Below the pieces are notes generated by a model. That model saw only the letters and a list, made by a program, of their open reading frames with translations. It made no database searches and was not told where the DNA came from. A stretch of 64,000 nucleotides of DNA from Paratrimastix pyriformis (Eukaryota > Preaxostyla > Paratrimastigidae). The stretch covers positions 498,501 through 562,500 of the forward strand of contig JAPMOS010000011.1 of the NCBI GenBank assembly GCA_027972325.1. Direction: 5' to 3'. Below, in pieces: positions 43,956-53,552 of this stretch. How positions within the stretch are numbered: the stretch's first letter is position 1; each line of letters opens with the position of its first letter. A program made the translations under genes and the position numbers.

Positions 43956-46264
43956 CGGGATCGGAAGCCATCCAGGCCGACGGGGGGGGGGGGGGGGGGG
44001 GGGGGCTGGGGGGGCTGGGGGGCTGGGGGGCTGGGGGCTGGGGGCTGGGGGCTGGGGGGCTGGGGGGCTGGGGGGCTGGGGGGCTGGGGGGCTGGGGGGC
44101 TGGGGGCTGGGGGCTGGGGGCTGGGGGCTGACCTCGGTGGGGCGGGCCGCGGGCTGGGGCGGGGCCGCCACCAGGGCGTGGGCCTGCATGACGGAGCCCA
44201 CGAAGAGCGGCACCAGCCGCGAGGAGACCTGCGCCCCAGGCCGCGTCACAGCCGGCCCCCCAAGGGCCCCACGGGAAGGGCAAGAATTGAGGACCACCCG
44301 AGGGCCAGCGGCCGTGGCCGAGACGAGGGTGGGGGTGGGAGGCAGGGTGGGGCCGAGGAGGGGCGGGGCGGGGGCGGGCGGGGCGGGCGGCGCCGACCTG
44401 GGTGGCGAAGTGGAGGGGGCTCCGGCCCCGGGTGTGGTGCACCAGGGCGCTGATGACCTGGGCCAGGGAAACCTGCAGCGGCCCCCACCCCCCCACCCAA
44501 CCCCCAAGGAAGGACCCCACCGACACGGACGGGGGGCGGGCCAGAAGGACGCGGGCGTGTGAGGGATGGGGGGTGTGAGGGATGGGGGGGCCGCTTGGAG
44601 GGGCGGGCCGGGCGCGGGCGGGGTGGGGGCGGCGGACCTTGTCGGGCAGCAGCGGGCGGGCGTTGACGGCCTCGAAGAGGCACGAGAGGACGAGCAGCTG
44701 GTGCGAGGCCTGCCCTCGGTCGTCGGGGCCGGGGGGAGGGGAGGGGGAGGGGAGGGGGCGGAGTGGATCAGGTGAGCGGAGAATGGGGCCGCCGGGGGCT
44801 GGACGAGGCTAAGATCACAGAGGGGGGCAGTGCGGGGGGTGCGGAGGTGTACCTTGATCGACGATGCCACGGCCCGGGCCAGGTAGAGGCCCAGCTGGTT
44901 CTGCCCCGCCCAGAGGCCCCGCTCGTCCACGTACCTGGTGGGCCCCCCGGCAGGCAAATGGTTCGCCATGAGACGTGGAGGAGGGATGGAGGAGGGATGT
45001 AGGAGGGATGTAGGAGGGTTGGAGGGTTGGAGGAGGGAGTTGCGGGAGGGCGGGAGGGAGCGGGACCTGATCCAGGCTGCGGTGAAGAGGTCCATCAGGG
45101 AGGACTCGGCCACGGCGAAGAGGGTCTGCAGCCCCTCGTAGGCGGCCGCCACGACGACATTCTCGCTGAGCAGCAGTGAAGGCAGCGACGAGGCCGCCGA
45201 CCCCGACGAGGCAGCGGCAGGCAGGGGCAGCGGGGCCTGCTGCTGCTGCTGGGGGGCCGTCCCGGAGGATGGTGGGGGCACTACGAGCACTTGGCTGCAC
45301 ACACGCCACCGCGCAGGCGCAGGCCCGTGAGGGAGAGGGGGTGACGGAGCGGGGAGGGGCAAGACGGGCTAGGGCAAGACGGGCAGAGGGCATGGGCGCG
45401 TTGAGGGCGGACCTGAGGCAGAGGTTGTCGAAGAGGGCCGCCACGATGTGGCCCAGGTGCGGGGCCGTGTTCTGGGTCAGCAGCGAGATGAGCCTCGTCA
45501 GGCAGTGGAGCCCCGACAGGCGTAACCTGAGTGAGTGAGAGAGGGTGCAATCGGAGAAGGCCATGGAGCGGCGTGCGTTGACGTGTGTGGTGGTGCCTGT
45601 GGTGGTGGTGGTGGTGTGTGACGGCGTGCGCGTTGGCGTGGCGCGGGGCCGCGGACCTGAGGCGCACCTCGAGATCGGCCTCGTCGCTGCGGGCCAGGGC
45701 TGCAAAGGGCTCCACGAAGGAGGACAGGGTCCCGAAGCACGACGGGTCCCGCTGAGTTTCCGAAAACACCAAGAACTGTCCGCCCCAAGCGAAAAAAAAG
45801 GCAATGATCTATTTGGGCGGACGGAAGGGACCAAGGCGGACCGTCTGGGCGGCCTGCTGCTTCATCTCGGGGGCCGGCTGGGCCAGGAGGAGCCGCAGAA
45901 GTCGGGTGATGTGATGCCCAAAAAGAGTGATCTCCTGGTGGCACGCACGCGTGAGTTCTTCGAATGCGCGCATACCGGCTTGCACCATCCTGTGGTGGCG
46001 GGAGAGCTGTTGAAAAAAATGGGGAGATCGGAGATCGAACCTCAATCGGTAGACTCCGTAGGAGATTTCCTTCGCAATCCTTTGTTCCAGGTATGTCCCG
46101 ATGGCCGGGAGTTGTCCCAACGAAATCGAGGCAAACTGGGTCAGAGCCGTGATTGCCTCATTTTGTGAACTCGGATCATCTTTTACCCGTTTGGGGAAAA
46201 CAGCGGCGCATAGTCGGGAATACTTTTGTCTTCCTCTGCAGAAACAGCAGGAAAAACAGGACAT
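37647..46264 (-). CDS. EFR3: EFR3 family protein (plasma-membrane PI4-kinase scaffold)
   Basis: EFR3 anchors the PI4KIIIalpha-TTC7 complex at the plasma membrane, and the N-terminal Cys cluster is palmitoylated in known members. ATG 46262-46264 gives MSCFSCCFCRGRQKYSRL, then AVFPKRV and FASISLGQLPAIGTYLEQRI, the EFR3 signature. A 45-nt intron (GTCTAC...CAACAG) joins EISYG to LSRHHRMVQAGMRAFEELTR. HEAT-like exons follow: DPSCFGTLSSFVEPFAALAR, LTRLISLLTQNTAPHLG, NVVVAAAYEGLQTLFAVAES, LAQVISALVHHTRGRSPLH, RLVPLFVGSVMQAHALVA, RLLRAALQIARVSVFRLFEC. Long Pro/Ser/Ala-rich inserts and an acidic stretch (SVSAQEDEEDDRHL) separate them. The last exon ends APAQPPAS-stop at 37647-37649. The many introns hold the largest repeats of the window. 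Family sure; internal exon edges approximate. Confidence 0.9.
39968..40434. repeat. ~467-bp (GGGCA)n/(AGGCA)n pentamer tract in an EFR3 intron
   Basis: Over 90 pentamers. GGGCA dominates, with interspersed AGGCA variants clustered at about 40070-40190 and 40258-40330. TGCCC in the transcript. It splits the EFR3 exons ending in GTPVRP and beginning PSGGPTATPEG. Confidence 0.97.
40968..41158. repeat. (GGGGCA)n in an EFR3 intron
   Basis: About 31 units, nearly the same motif as the DRC9 intron repeat 13 kb away. TGCCCC in the sense strand. Confidence 0.95.
41543..41725. repeat. (GGATGGATGG)n / (GGGAGGGATGGA)n in an EFR3 intron
   Basis: Impure GGATGG-based array, CCATCC in the transcript. Confidence 0.9.
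42045..42256. repeat. 13-bp minisatellite (GTGCTCGGCAGGG)n in an EFR3 intron
   Basis: About 16 copies of GTGCTCGGCAGGG, with a few 12-, 11- or 9-bp variants at 42098-42145. Flanked by the exon with GLMGALFCPQVSPLIYQV on one side and the exon with DVYRVLFQALHHFGWAEV on the other. Confidence 0.95.
43904..44130. repeat. Composite (AAC)n - poly(G) - (GGGGGCT)n tract in an EFR3 intron
   Basis: Seventeen AAC units (43904-43955) are followed, after 25 bp, by about 25 G (43981-44005) and then about 20 GGGGCT/GGGGGGCT units. In the sense strand this is (AGCCCC)n, poly-C, (GTT)n. Confidence 0.93.
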
Positions 46265-46671
46265 TTTGCTGGAGGTCTCGAAAACTGCAACAGCGCGAGA
46301 CACTCCAACCCAGAGGTAAGATGAACAATCCGGAACAATGCACGCACGGCAATTAGGACCTGCCCGTGAGCGTTCATGGATAGAAACACAGACCACATTT
46401 AGAACCTGTAGAATTGAAAATGAGGTCATTTTGCGGTTTTGGTGCCCCCCATGCACCCCTTCGCCAAATTCGGATTCCAAGAGAGACTCTCATGGGTTCC
46501 TGTCCGGGTCATTTTGCCAGAGGTGTGCCTTCCTCGGCCACCTCATCGATGCTGACGCTGATGTCGCGGTTGATGACGAGGAATTTGAGGGAAAAAAGCG
46601 CTCTGTCATGTCACACCTCCAAGTTGGGAGGAACAACTAGATCTCGGTTAGGCGACCGCAAAAACGCGAGC
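46265..46671. other. Intergenic, 407 bp, AT-richer; no gene seen
   Basis: Lies between the PRP38A stop and the EFR3 start, both on the minus strand. GC about 50%. It must contain the EFR3 promoter. Open frames on the plus strand here include the antisense of the PRP38A RS tail and are not genes. Confidence 0.5.
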
Positions 46672-47321
46672 TTATGAGCGCGAATGCGACCGAGAACGGG
46701 ACCGAGAGTGGCGACCGCGCGAGGTGGAGCGCTAAAAAGTGTCGGGTCAGCGGGGAGCAACGTGATGATGCGGGACAGACGTCTCTGCGGGGGCGATCTC
46801 GGTCGGACCGGCGCTCGCTGCTCGGGGGGGACCGACTCCTGCTGCGGCTGTCCCGGCTCCTGCGAGGTGATGGGCTGCGTGATGAGCGGCGGTCGCGTCG
46901 CCGGGGGCTGTCACGCCGCCTCGGGGGCGACTAAGGAGAACGTGTGAGCAGGCTGCTGGTGGAAGAGCAGGGCGGGGACCTCTTTGCGATCCCTCGAAGG
47001 AGGGCTTCTCCGCCCTTCGGGGCTCGAGCGCTGCTGAGACCGATGCCGGGAATCGTCCCGATCGCGCCCCCGCGAGTCCTCCCGGCGCCTGCTCCGGTCC
47101 CGGGCTGGGCTCCGGTCCCGGGCTGGGCTCCGGTCCCGGGCTGGGCTCCGGTCCCGACCTCGACCCCTCCTTTCCCCGGGAAGGTCATCGGCGGAACGCT
47201 TATCCTTCCACGCATCTTGCTGGCTGGGCAGAGGAGCCCCCTTTGAGGCGAGCTTCTCCATGGTCGGCAGAGGCGACGATGATCGGGCTGCATCGGCCTC
47301 GTCGGCACGAACACGCTTTCT

Positions 47322-47357
<36 letters not shown>

Positions 47358-48302
47358 AGGACGCAGATCAGACACCCTTCGTCCCGCCGTGGTGGGGGGG
47401 TGGGGTTCACTCCTCCACAGACCGAGCTTTGGTGGGGTCGTAGCCCGCCTCGAGGGCCTGGTCCTTCTGGTCATCCTGTTCCTTCTTCTGGTCCCGTTCC
47501 TTTTCGGCCTCGGCATCCTCGGGTCTGGGGCTGTCCGGCTCGTCGGGCAGATCGGTCGGGGAGGGCGGTGCCCGGGGAGCGGGTTTGGGGAGCGTACTGG
47601 CGGCCTTCTTCTCGGCCTCGTCCTCGAGATCCTTCGTCAGTTCGGCATCCAAAGCCGAGACCCGAGGCGCTAGTTGCCCCTGGATGATGGCAGACGGGCG
47701 GCAGGGAAAATGAGGTCACTTGAAGGGCACGGGCCGCAGACCGTATCCTCCAGCAAATAGCGAGCTGGGATGCGGGGTAATTGGATATCGCAAACGCGTT
47801 CCTGCGTGAGAAGCTCATCCACGAACTCATCGACGTGGATCACCTCGAAGCCCGTGTCGGTGCGCCGGCGAATCTTGCGGTAGTCGTTATACAGGGGCTC
47901 GAGGTACTGCCCGGGCATGTGAGACAAAGAAGAAGATGAGCAACAGACCCCGTAGATTTCCAGGGGTGTGCCAACAAGGCGCAGGTAGTAGGCACCCAGG
48001 AGTCGAACGTACTTGTACTCTTCGTTCTTGATGAATTCGAAGATAATCTCTTTATCGGGTTGGATTTGGAGCATCTTGAGCACCAAACACAAAAACGGAG
48101 TGGGTTTCTTGTTACCACCGTAGCACCCACCGAAATATGTAAGATCCATGGCCTTATCAACAAGAAGCTCGGCATTGATGGCAAAACAATGTTCCTTCCA
48201 GTACGTATTGGCATGGATTTTCATACGAATGATCTTTTCCACCAAGAACTGCGGATTCCCGCCATGGACTGAGGCCGCAGACGGGTCAGTTCGGTTAGCC
48301 AT
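46672..48302 (-). CDS. PRPF38A: Pre-mRNA-splicing factor PRP38A with RS tail
   Basis: Spliceosomal B-complex protein needed for activation. Six exons (47949-48302, 47742-47906, 47423-47679, 46980-47319, 46781-46930, 46672-46731) close in phase to 441 residues. Introns are 42, 62, 103, 49 and 49 nt, starting GTCTGT, GTCTGC, GTCTGT, GTCCCC and GTCTGT. The core is near-identical to the human protein: MANRT, HGGNPQFLVEKIIRMKIH, KPTPFLCLVLKMLQIQPDKE, EYKYVRLLGAYYLRLVGTP, then across intron 1 YLEPLYNDYRKIRRR, HVDEFVDELL and ERVCDIQLPR. GQLAPRVSALDAEL corresponds to the human EQLEPRVSALEED segment. The C-terminus holds (DRSPAR)n repeats, then RS dipeptides ending SRSRSRSHSRS. The exon 3-4 intron holds a poly-C tract of about 34 nt in sense. 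Confidence 0.96.
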
Positions 48303-48411
48303 TTTGACGATCCGGCCTTTGGGGGATGTGAGATAGTATCCGGAGCAGACTACGGCGTTTGTTCTATTTCCCGGGCCAACACGTTTATCATCAGACCGCC
48401 CCATCCGGCAG
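48303..48411. promoter_or_regulatory. 109-bp divergent promoter, PRP38A / membrane orphan
   Basis: Shared upstream region between two divergent ATGs; about 48% GC. No motif recognised. Confidence 0.45.
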
Positions 48412-49216
48412 ATGAACGAACGGGAACAAGTTGACATTGTGCGAAGATTCAGACGGAGAGTTTGCGGTATACTCACTGATAACCTATTGTGTATTGGGCT
48501 GCTGACCACACTGATTGTGCTCACGGGACACGTTTTCTTTGCATTTTTTTATGCAGACCCTCTTTTTGGCATTTCTGCGTGCATATTTCGCAACTATCAA
48601 TGCTTTGCGCTTCATCTGGTTTCTTCGATATTCTGTGCTTTTTTCTTTTTGTATCTTCTCTTTTTTGATTTAGGAACCGGTCTGTGATTCACCATGTGTC
48701 CCCTGCCATCTTTTTGCAGGATTTGTGGCAGTTCAGGAACTGAAGATGAGCAAAACCCTCTGGATTATCGAGATGGTGACGCTCTTCCTCCTCGTGATCT
48801 TGGAGATTCTTTCGATCCACTTTATGAGGACGGTTCAAATCTTGGCCGAAAATGCCGCAGAACAAGTCATCTTAATGGCTGCTGGGGCAATGGAGGAAGA
48901 GGCCCCCCCGAGAGAATCCCGCCCCTATTACATCGCCACAAGCCCCGGGATGTCTTCCCCCCTGCTTGTCCCGGTCTGTGAAGAGCGAGCGCTCGTTTCC
49001 TCCCTCATAACGGCCTTCTGCAAGATCACGTCGACTCCAAGGCCCCGTCTTGTGGTCGTGAATCCGCAGGGAACTCCGTGTCTCGCTCGATTGAGCGATT
49101 CACGGATCCCGGGATCGGAGAGCCCTCATTCTGTTACTCCATTGCTCTCGCCACCCACGGCGAGAGAAGTTCAACGACCCGCTGACCATCATCCCAACGC
49201 ACAGACGCCAGCTTGA
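48412..49216 (+). CDS. Three-helix membrane protein, unknown family
   Basis: Two exons (48412-48679, 48720-49216) flank a 40-nt intron (GTCTGT...TTGCAG) and close in phase 1 to 254 residues. Exon 1 begins MNEREQVDIVRRFRRRVCGI and holds hydrophobic segments LLCIGLLTTLIVLTGHVFFA and HLVSSIFCAFFFLYLLFF. Exon 2 adds WIIEMVTLFLLVILEILSIH and a soluble tail with no recognised domain, ending HPNAQTPA. Codon use is AT-rich in exon 1, as in other 5' exons here. A second possible intron starting GTCTGT at about 48974 has only an AAG 3' end and is not adopted. It shares a promoter region with PRP38A, and its stop lies 12 bp from the convergent CCDC97 stop. Confidence 0.65.
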
Positions 49217-49228
49217 AACGAACAAGAT

Positions 49229-51288
49229 TCAACAGTCAGGTTCCATTGCAGCGGCGGAGCCGCCAACCTCGCTCCCGGGAGCCGGTGCTTCCTCAAGGAT
49301 GCGGGCAGTTTCCTCACCAATAGCAAGAGCCTCTGCGCTTGGGAGCTCGGCAGGCGCAAAAGACGGCGGCGGGGGCAATCGTGCTTTGGGGCGCGTTGGA
49401 GGCGGATGGAAATTGTCCTCTTGAGGGGCAGGAGCAGGAGACGGCGTCGCTGTGTGCTCCTCTTCTGCGTCAAAAAATTGGTCCTCCGCGTCGGCCTACG
49501 CAGAGGCAGAGGAAGGGGTGATCGAGGAACGGGTTCAGGGGGGAAACGGACCTGCTCTTGCTTGATGTCGTCGAGCCGCTCGTCAGAGTCGATCTGTGCG
49601 TAATCCACCCAGCCCATATCCTCGCCCTGCAGAAAGCGCATCCGCATGGCCCGCAAAAAGGAGGCCCGGAGAGCCTGATCTTGCTCTGGGGTCAGCTCGG
49701 GAACCCGGTCCCGCTCCTCCGTGCCCTCCTCCTCTCCCACACCTCCTCCTCCGGCTGTCTTCTGCGGCGGGGCAGGTTGTTGTGGAGTGGCAAGGGAAGG
49801 GCTTGCAGGAGCGGCTGCTGTCGAGAGGAAGCTAGGGCGGGCGGGAGGCGGAGGGGGAAAATTGGCCCCACCCACGGCCAGGTCGGCCGAAAGGGTGACC
49901 TCGGCCGTGGTGGCGCTGTACCGAACGGCACGATATGCCGCCGAGGCCTGCAAGAGAGCCGATGCGAGGGCCGTGGGAGGGGCAAACGGCTGCGCGGGTG
50001 GGACGATGTCCCGTGGCGGGCTCGGGGCCCTGGGCGGCGGGGCGGGGCGAGGCGGGATTGGGCCCGTGACGGGGGCCTGCGCCAGGTCGCGCCGATGGAA
50101 CTCAGTGGGCACCGGGGGGGCGAGACACCCGAAGTGGGGCCGCTGGCTGGGCTGCGACGGATCGCCCTCAAAGACAGCCGAAAGGCCCGAGCCGGGCGGG
50201 GCGCGCGGCACCGGGGGTGCGACGGAGGTGGGAAGGGCCAGGGTCGCGGCGCCCCGGGTGGCAGGGTGCGCTTCCTGCGGCTGCTTCGCGACAGTCGAGC
50301 CGCCCAGGTGGATGGCGATCCGGCTGGCGCGAGAGGCCGTCGGGAGGACGATGGGGGCGCGCGAAACCGATGAGGCGGCCGTGTCGATGTGCATGGCGGC
50401 GTCATCGCCCTCCTCCTCGGGGTTCCCGAAGAGCTGACCCAGCGGGACCCCAGCAGGGGCAGATGCGCGGGTCACAGAAGAAGTGACGATCATGGTGGGC
50501 GGTTGGCTTGTGTGGTGAGCCTGGGTCTGGCGACGCTGGGCACGGCGGGCCTCCAGGTCCGACTCGGCCAGGAGGGCGGGGGGCGGGGGGTGGCGTTCGT
50601 GGGCGGGTGGGCGTTGGCGTCGGTGAGTCTCCCCAACGAACTCGTCCTCGTCGGACTCGTGCTCCGAGAAAGCGGCCTCTTCAGCCTCCTGCCGGGAGAG
50701 GCGCTCCATGCGGCGCAGGTCCTCCTCCGTCAGGACGGGGCCCTCCGCGTCCTCCGCGTCCTCGTCCTCCTCGTCCTCCTCGTCCTCCTCGGCTTCCGCC
50801 TCTTCGTCGCCTGTCTCCTCGTCCCCCGCGTCCTCGTCCTCGTCCGCGTGGCGCATCACCGCAGTCGGGCTGTCTGCCGGCACTCGCCCGGCGAGATCCT
50901 CTCGGCTGGGAAGGCCGATCCCACCCATGGAGGGAGCCTGAGGCGCCGGCGGCGAACGGGGTGTCGTATTCGTTGGTTCAGACTCTCGCAGAGGCTGGGT
51001 CAAAGAGCCCGCTTCCCGGAGGCGTGTCGTTTCGGCCTCGGCCAGATCATAGGTTTCGAGAAGCCGTTCCGAGAGAGGCTTGTCTCGCGAGAACATGGGC
51101 TGGCGCTTTTCTTCGTGGTAGGCGCCAACAAATTGGTGGTAGAGAGTCGGCGCGCGCAAACGCATTTCATGATCGGAGAAGAACCCAGATGCTGCGAGTT
51201 CTTGCAACTTTCGGAAACGTCGATTGCGAATTCGCTGCTGTTCCTTGGTCAGGTTGCTCGTCGGCAAAAGGAAGGGGTTGTTGCTCAT
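49229..51288 (-). CDS. CCDC97: CCDC97 homologue (spliceosome-associated coiled-coil protein)
   Basis: CCDC97 is a conserved nuclear protein reported with the SF3B/B-complex spliceosome. Exons 49552-51288 and 49229-49495 join in phase 0 across a 56-nt intron (GTCCGT...CGTAG), giving 667 residues, nearly twice the human length. N-terminal block: MSNNPFLLPTSNLTKEQQ, RNRRFRKLQELAASGFFSDH, MRLRAPTLYHQFVGAYHEE. C-terminal block: LTPEQDQALRASFLRAMRMR, FLQGEDMGWVDYAQIDSDE and, after the intron, DAEDQFFDAEEEH, all in CCDC97 order. Between them lie a long acidic run (Asp/Glu-rich, about residues 145-190) and Pro-rich disorder, which account for the extra length. The tail ends GGSAAAMEPDC. Start ATG 51286-51288 is clear. 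Confidence 0.88.
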
Positions 51289-51476
51289 CTTTTCAACGCC
51301 GTCAACACGGCAGCAGGCTGCGGGGTGTGGTGGACATGCCGGCGTGCGCCGCCAGAGGGCGAAGACGGCGAGCGAAGAACATGGGGAATTTACTGGAGGA
51401 TCTCTTTCAATATAACCAACTTACATACAGTCGAGGATGATGCGCGGCCGCAACACGAGCAACCATCTGATTGCGT

Positions 51477-53473
51477 TCAGGCGGCTCTCTGCTCAGGGAT
51501 GAAAGGGTGAGGGAGAACGTGGAGAACAAGCGCCAGACCCTCCCTGCCCCAGGGATTTGCCTCTCGGCCGGAGTCACCCGAAGGTTGTAGCCTGCTTCGG
51601 GTAGAGGGGTCTCATTCAAGGCCCGCTGTGCGGCCCGAGCGGACTCGGCCGACGCGAACTGGGAAGGGGAAGGGTTGCCAGAAACAGCGGGGCCTGGGGG
51701 GTGCAGACCTTGACATAGCCGAAATTCTTGCCGGTCTGCAGGGTGATGTACTGGATCTCCCCGTACGGGGCGAAAACCTGGGTGGCCCCGCCCCGCCCCC
51801 CGCACGCACAAACCAGTGAGTTGGCTCGTCAGGGAACGTGTGTGCGGGGTCTCCCAGGCGGGGCCGGGGCCGGGGCCGGGGCCGGGGCCGGGGCCGGGGC
51901 GGAGGGGCCCGTGCTGCTGCGGACCCGCTGCAGGAGGCTCACCGGGACGCGGCCCTGGATGGAAATGAAGAGCCGCGAGCCCTCGGGCAGGTTGGGGTCG
52001 ATGCCCCGGGTGGAGCCGTACATGGTGGCGGCCAGCTCGTCCTGCGAGAAGCGGTCGTCGGACCGCCGCTCGGGGGAGCGAACCCGGGGACGCCGGGCCC
52101 GGGCGCTCTCCTCGAAGCCGTCCTCCCCCGGGCGCGGCTCGGCGAAGGTGCACCGGACGGGGGCCCCCGGCTGCTCCATCTCGGCCCGCACGCGGGTGGC
52201 CGTCTCGAGGAGCTCGTACTCGACGAAGCCGAAGCCCCGGCTGCGCCCGTCGGCGTGGTCGCGCTTCAGCTCGACCGACACCAGCCCCGGGTACTTGCCG
52301 AACACCGCCCGCACGTCCTCCTCGGGCATCTGGTCCCAGCGGGCCGCGTGACGGTCAGCAGCCAACAAGGAAGGCGTGGATAGGTGGGTATTTGTGCGGG
52401 TATGTGTATGTGTGAGCGCCAGGTGGTGGGTGGGTGGGTGGGTGGGTGGCGGGGCGAGGGGACGGACATCGCGCGAGCACGAGTAGAAGAGCCGCTTGCG
52501 GGGCGTCAGGCCCCAGCCGGGCACCTCGCGCCGGTCAGTACGGTCCTCGTCGGGGCGGCGGCCCCAGTCCCAGTCGCGCCCGCGGACCCGGTCCCGGGGC
52601 TCCCGGTCGTCGTAGGGGGGCGGGTATGGGGGAGGGGGATAGCCGCCCGGTGGGAGCGGCGACGGGTGGCCGAGGGCCGACAGGGCAGCAGCCAGTAGCT
52701 GGCCGTAATAGCCCTGCAGCAGCAGACCGCGAAATGGTGTGTGAGGGCGACTCGTTCGAATGGGGCGGAGGAACGGAGGCAGAAGGGGGGGAGATGGCGG
52801 CTGACCTGTGGGTCGGCAGCCCCGCCGGGCATCGGAGGGGGATATGAGCCGGGCAGGGGCATCTGGCCGGGCGGGGGCATACGGCCGGGTGGGGGAGGCG
52901 GCGCATCGGGACGCCGGTAGGGATCCTGGGCGTACGGGTCGGGCTGACCGTAAGGACCACGAGCGTACGGGTCAGTGGGCGGCCGAGCGTACGGGTCTGG
53001 GGTGTATGGGTCTGGGGCGGCATAAGGGTCGCGGCCGTACGGGTCCCGGCCGTACGGATCCCGGGGAGCGTATGGGTCACCGCCGCGAGGTCCTGTGCGC
53101 GATGAATTTCAAGTCTGCGAGCAAACTGAGGCGGACCGGCAGCATACGGGTCAGAAGAGCCCGCTGGGTTTGTAGGTCTGGGGGGTCGCTTCGGTTGGGC
53201 GTAACTAACGCGATACGGGAGGTTTTCTTTTTGGATCTTCTCTTCAAGTCGCTGTTTGGCATTTGCGGCATCGTTTGTTGTATTGTACTGCACAAATGCG
53301 ATCCCCTTGCTCTGGCCGGTGGAGTGCTCGAGGATGATTCGAACACTTTCATACTTGCCCCAAGGAGCGAAGAGGTCGGCGAGTTGCTGCTCGGTCATAG
53401 TTTTGGGAACACTCAGAAAGAGACGTGTCTTGTCTTCAGTTTCCTCGAATGGGGGCGGAGGTCTTCCAGCCAT
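51477..53473 (-). CDS. RBM45: RBM45-like protein with three RRMs
   Basis: RNA-binding protein. Seven exons (53137-53473, 52806-53092, 52468-52713, 51925-52329, 51709-51777, 51539-51658, 51477-51488) close in phase to 491 residues, against about 476 in human RBM45. RRM1: TRLFLSVPKTMTEQQLADLF and SKGIAFVQY. A (DPYxxx)n repeat linker follows (DPYGRDPYGRDPYAAPDPY). RRM2: RKRLFYSCSRD joined to MPEEDVRAVFGKYPGL, with SRGFGFVEY. RRM3: RLFISIQGRVPVSLLQR joined to VFAPYGEIQYITLQTGKNFG and FASAESARAAQRALNE, matching the third RBM45 RRM. All six introns start GTC. If the last (51489-51538, GTCTGG...GAGCAG) is retained, the frame runs to a stop at 51407 instead of RRAA-stop. Confidence 0.88.
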
Positions 53474-53552
53474 CTTCGTTTTGTGCCCACTCCCCAGTCA
53501 TCTGAGGCTCTGCTCCGTGTCCTGGCCCGGCCCCAGACAGCCTATCTTGGCG
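53474..53552. promoter_or_regulatory. 79-bp divergent promoter, RBM45-like / WDR82
   Basis: Shared upstream region between two divergent ATGs; no motif recognised. Confidence 0.45.

Noticed and set aside
46674-46934. Arg/Ser-rich open frames on the plus strand
   Set aside because: They are the antisense of the PRP38A RS-domain exon, whose sense reading closes in phase with the rest of the gene.
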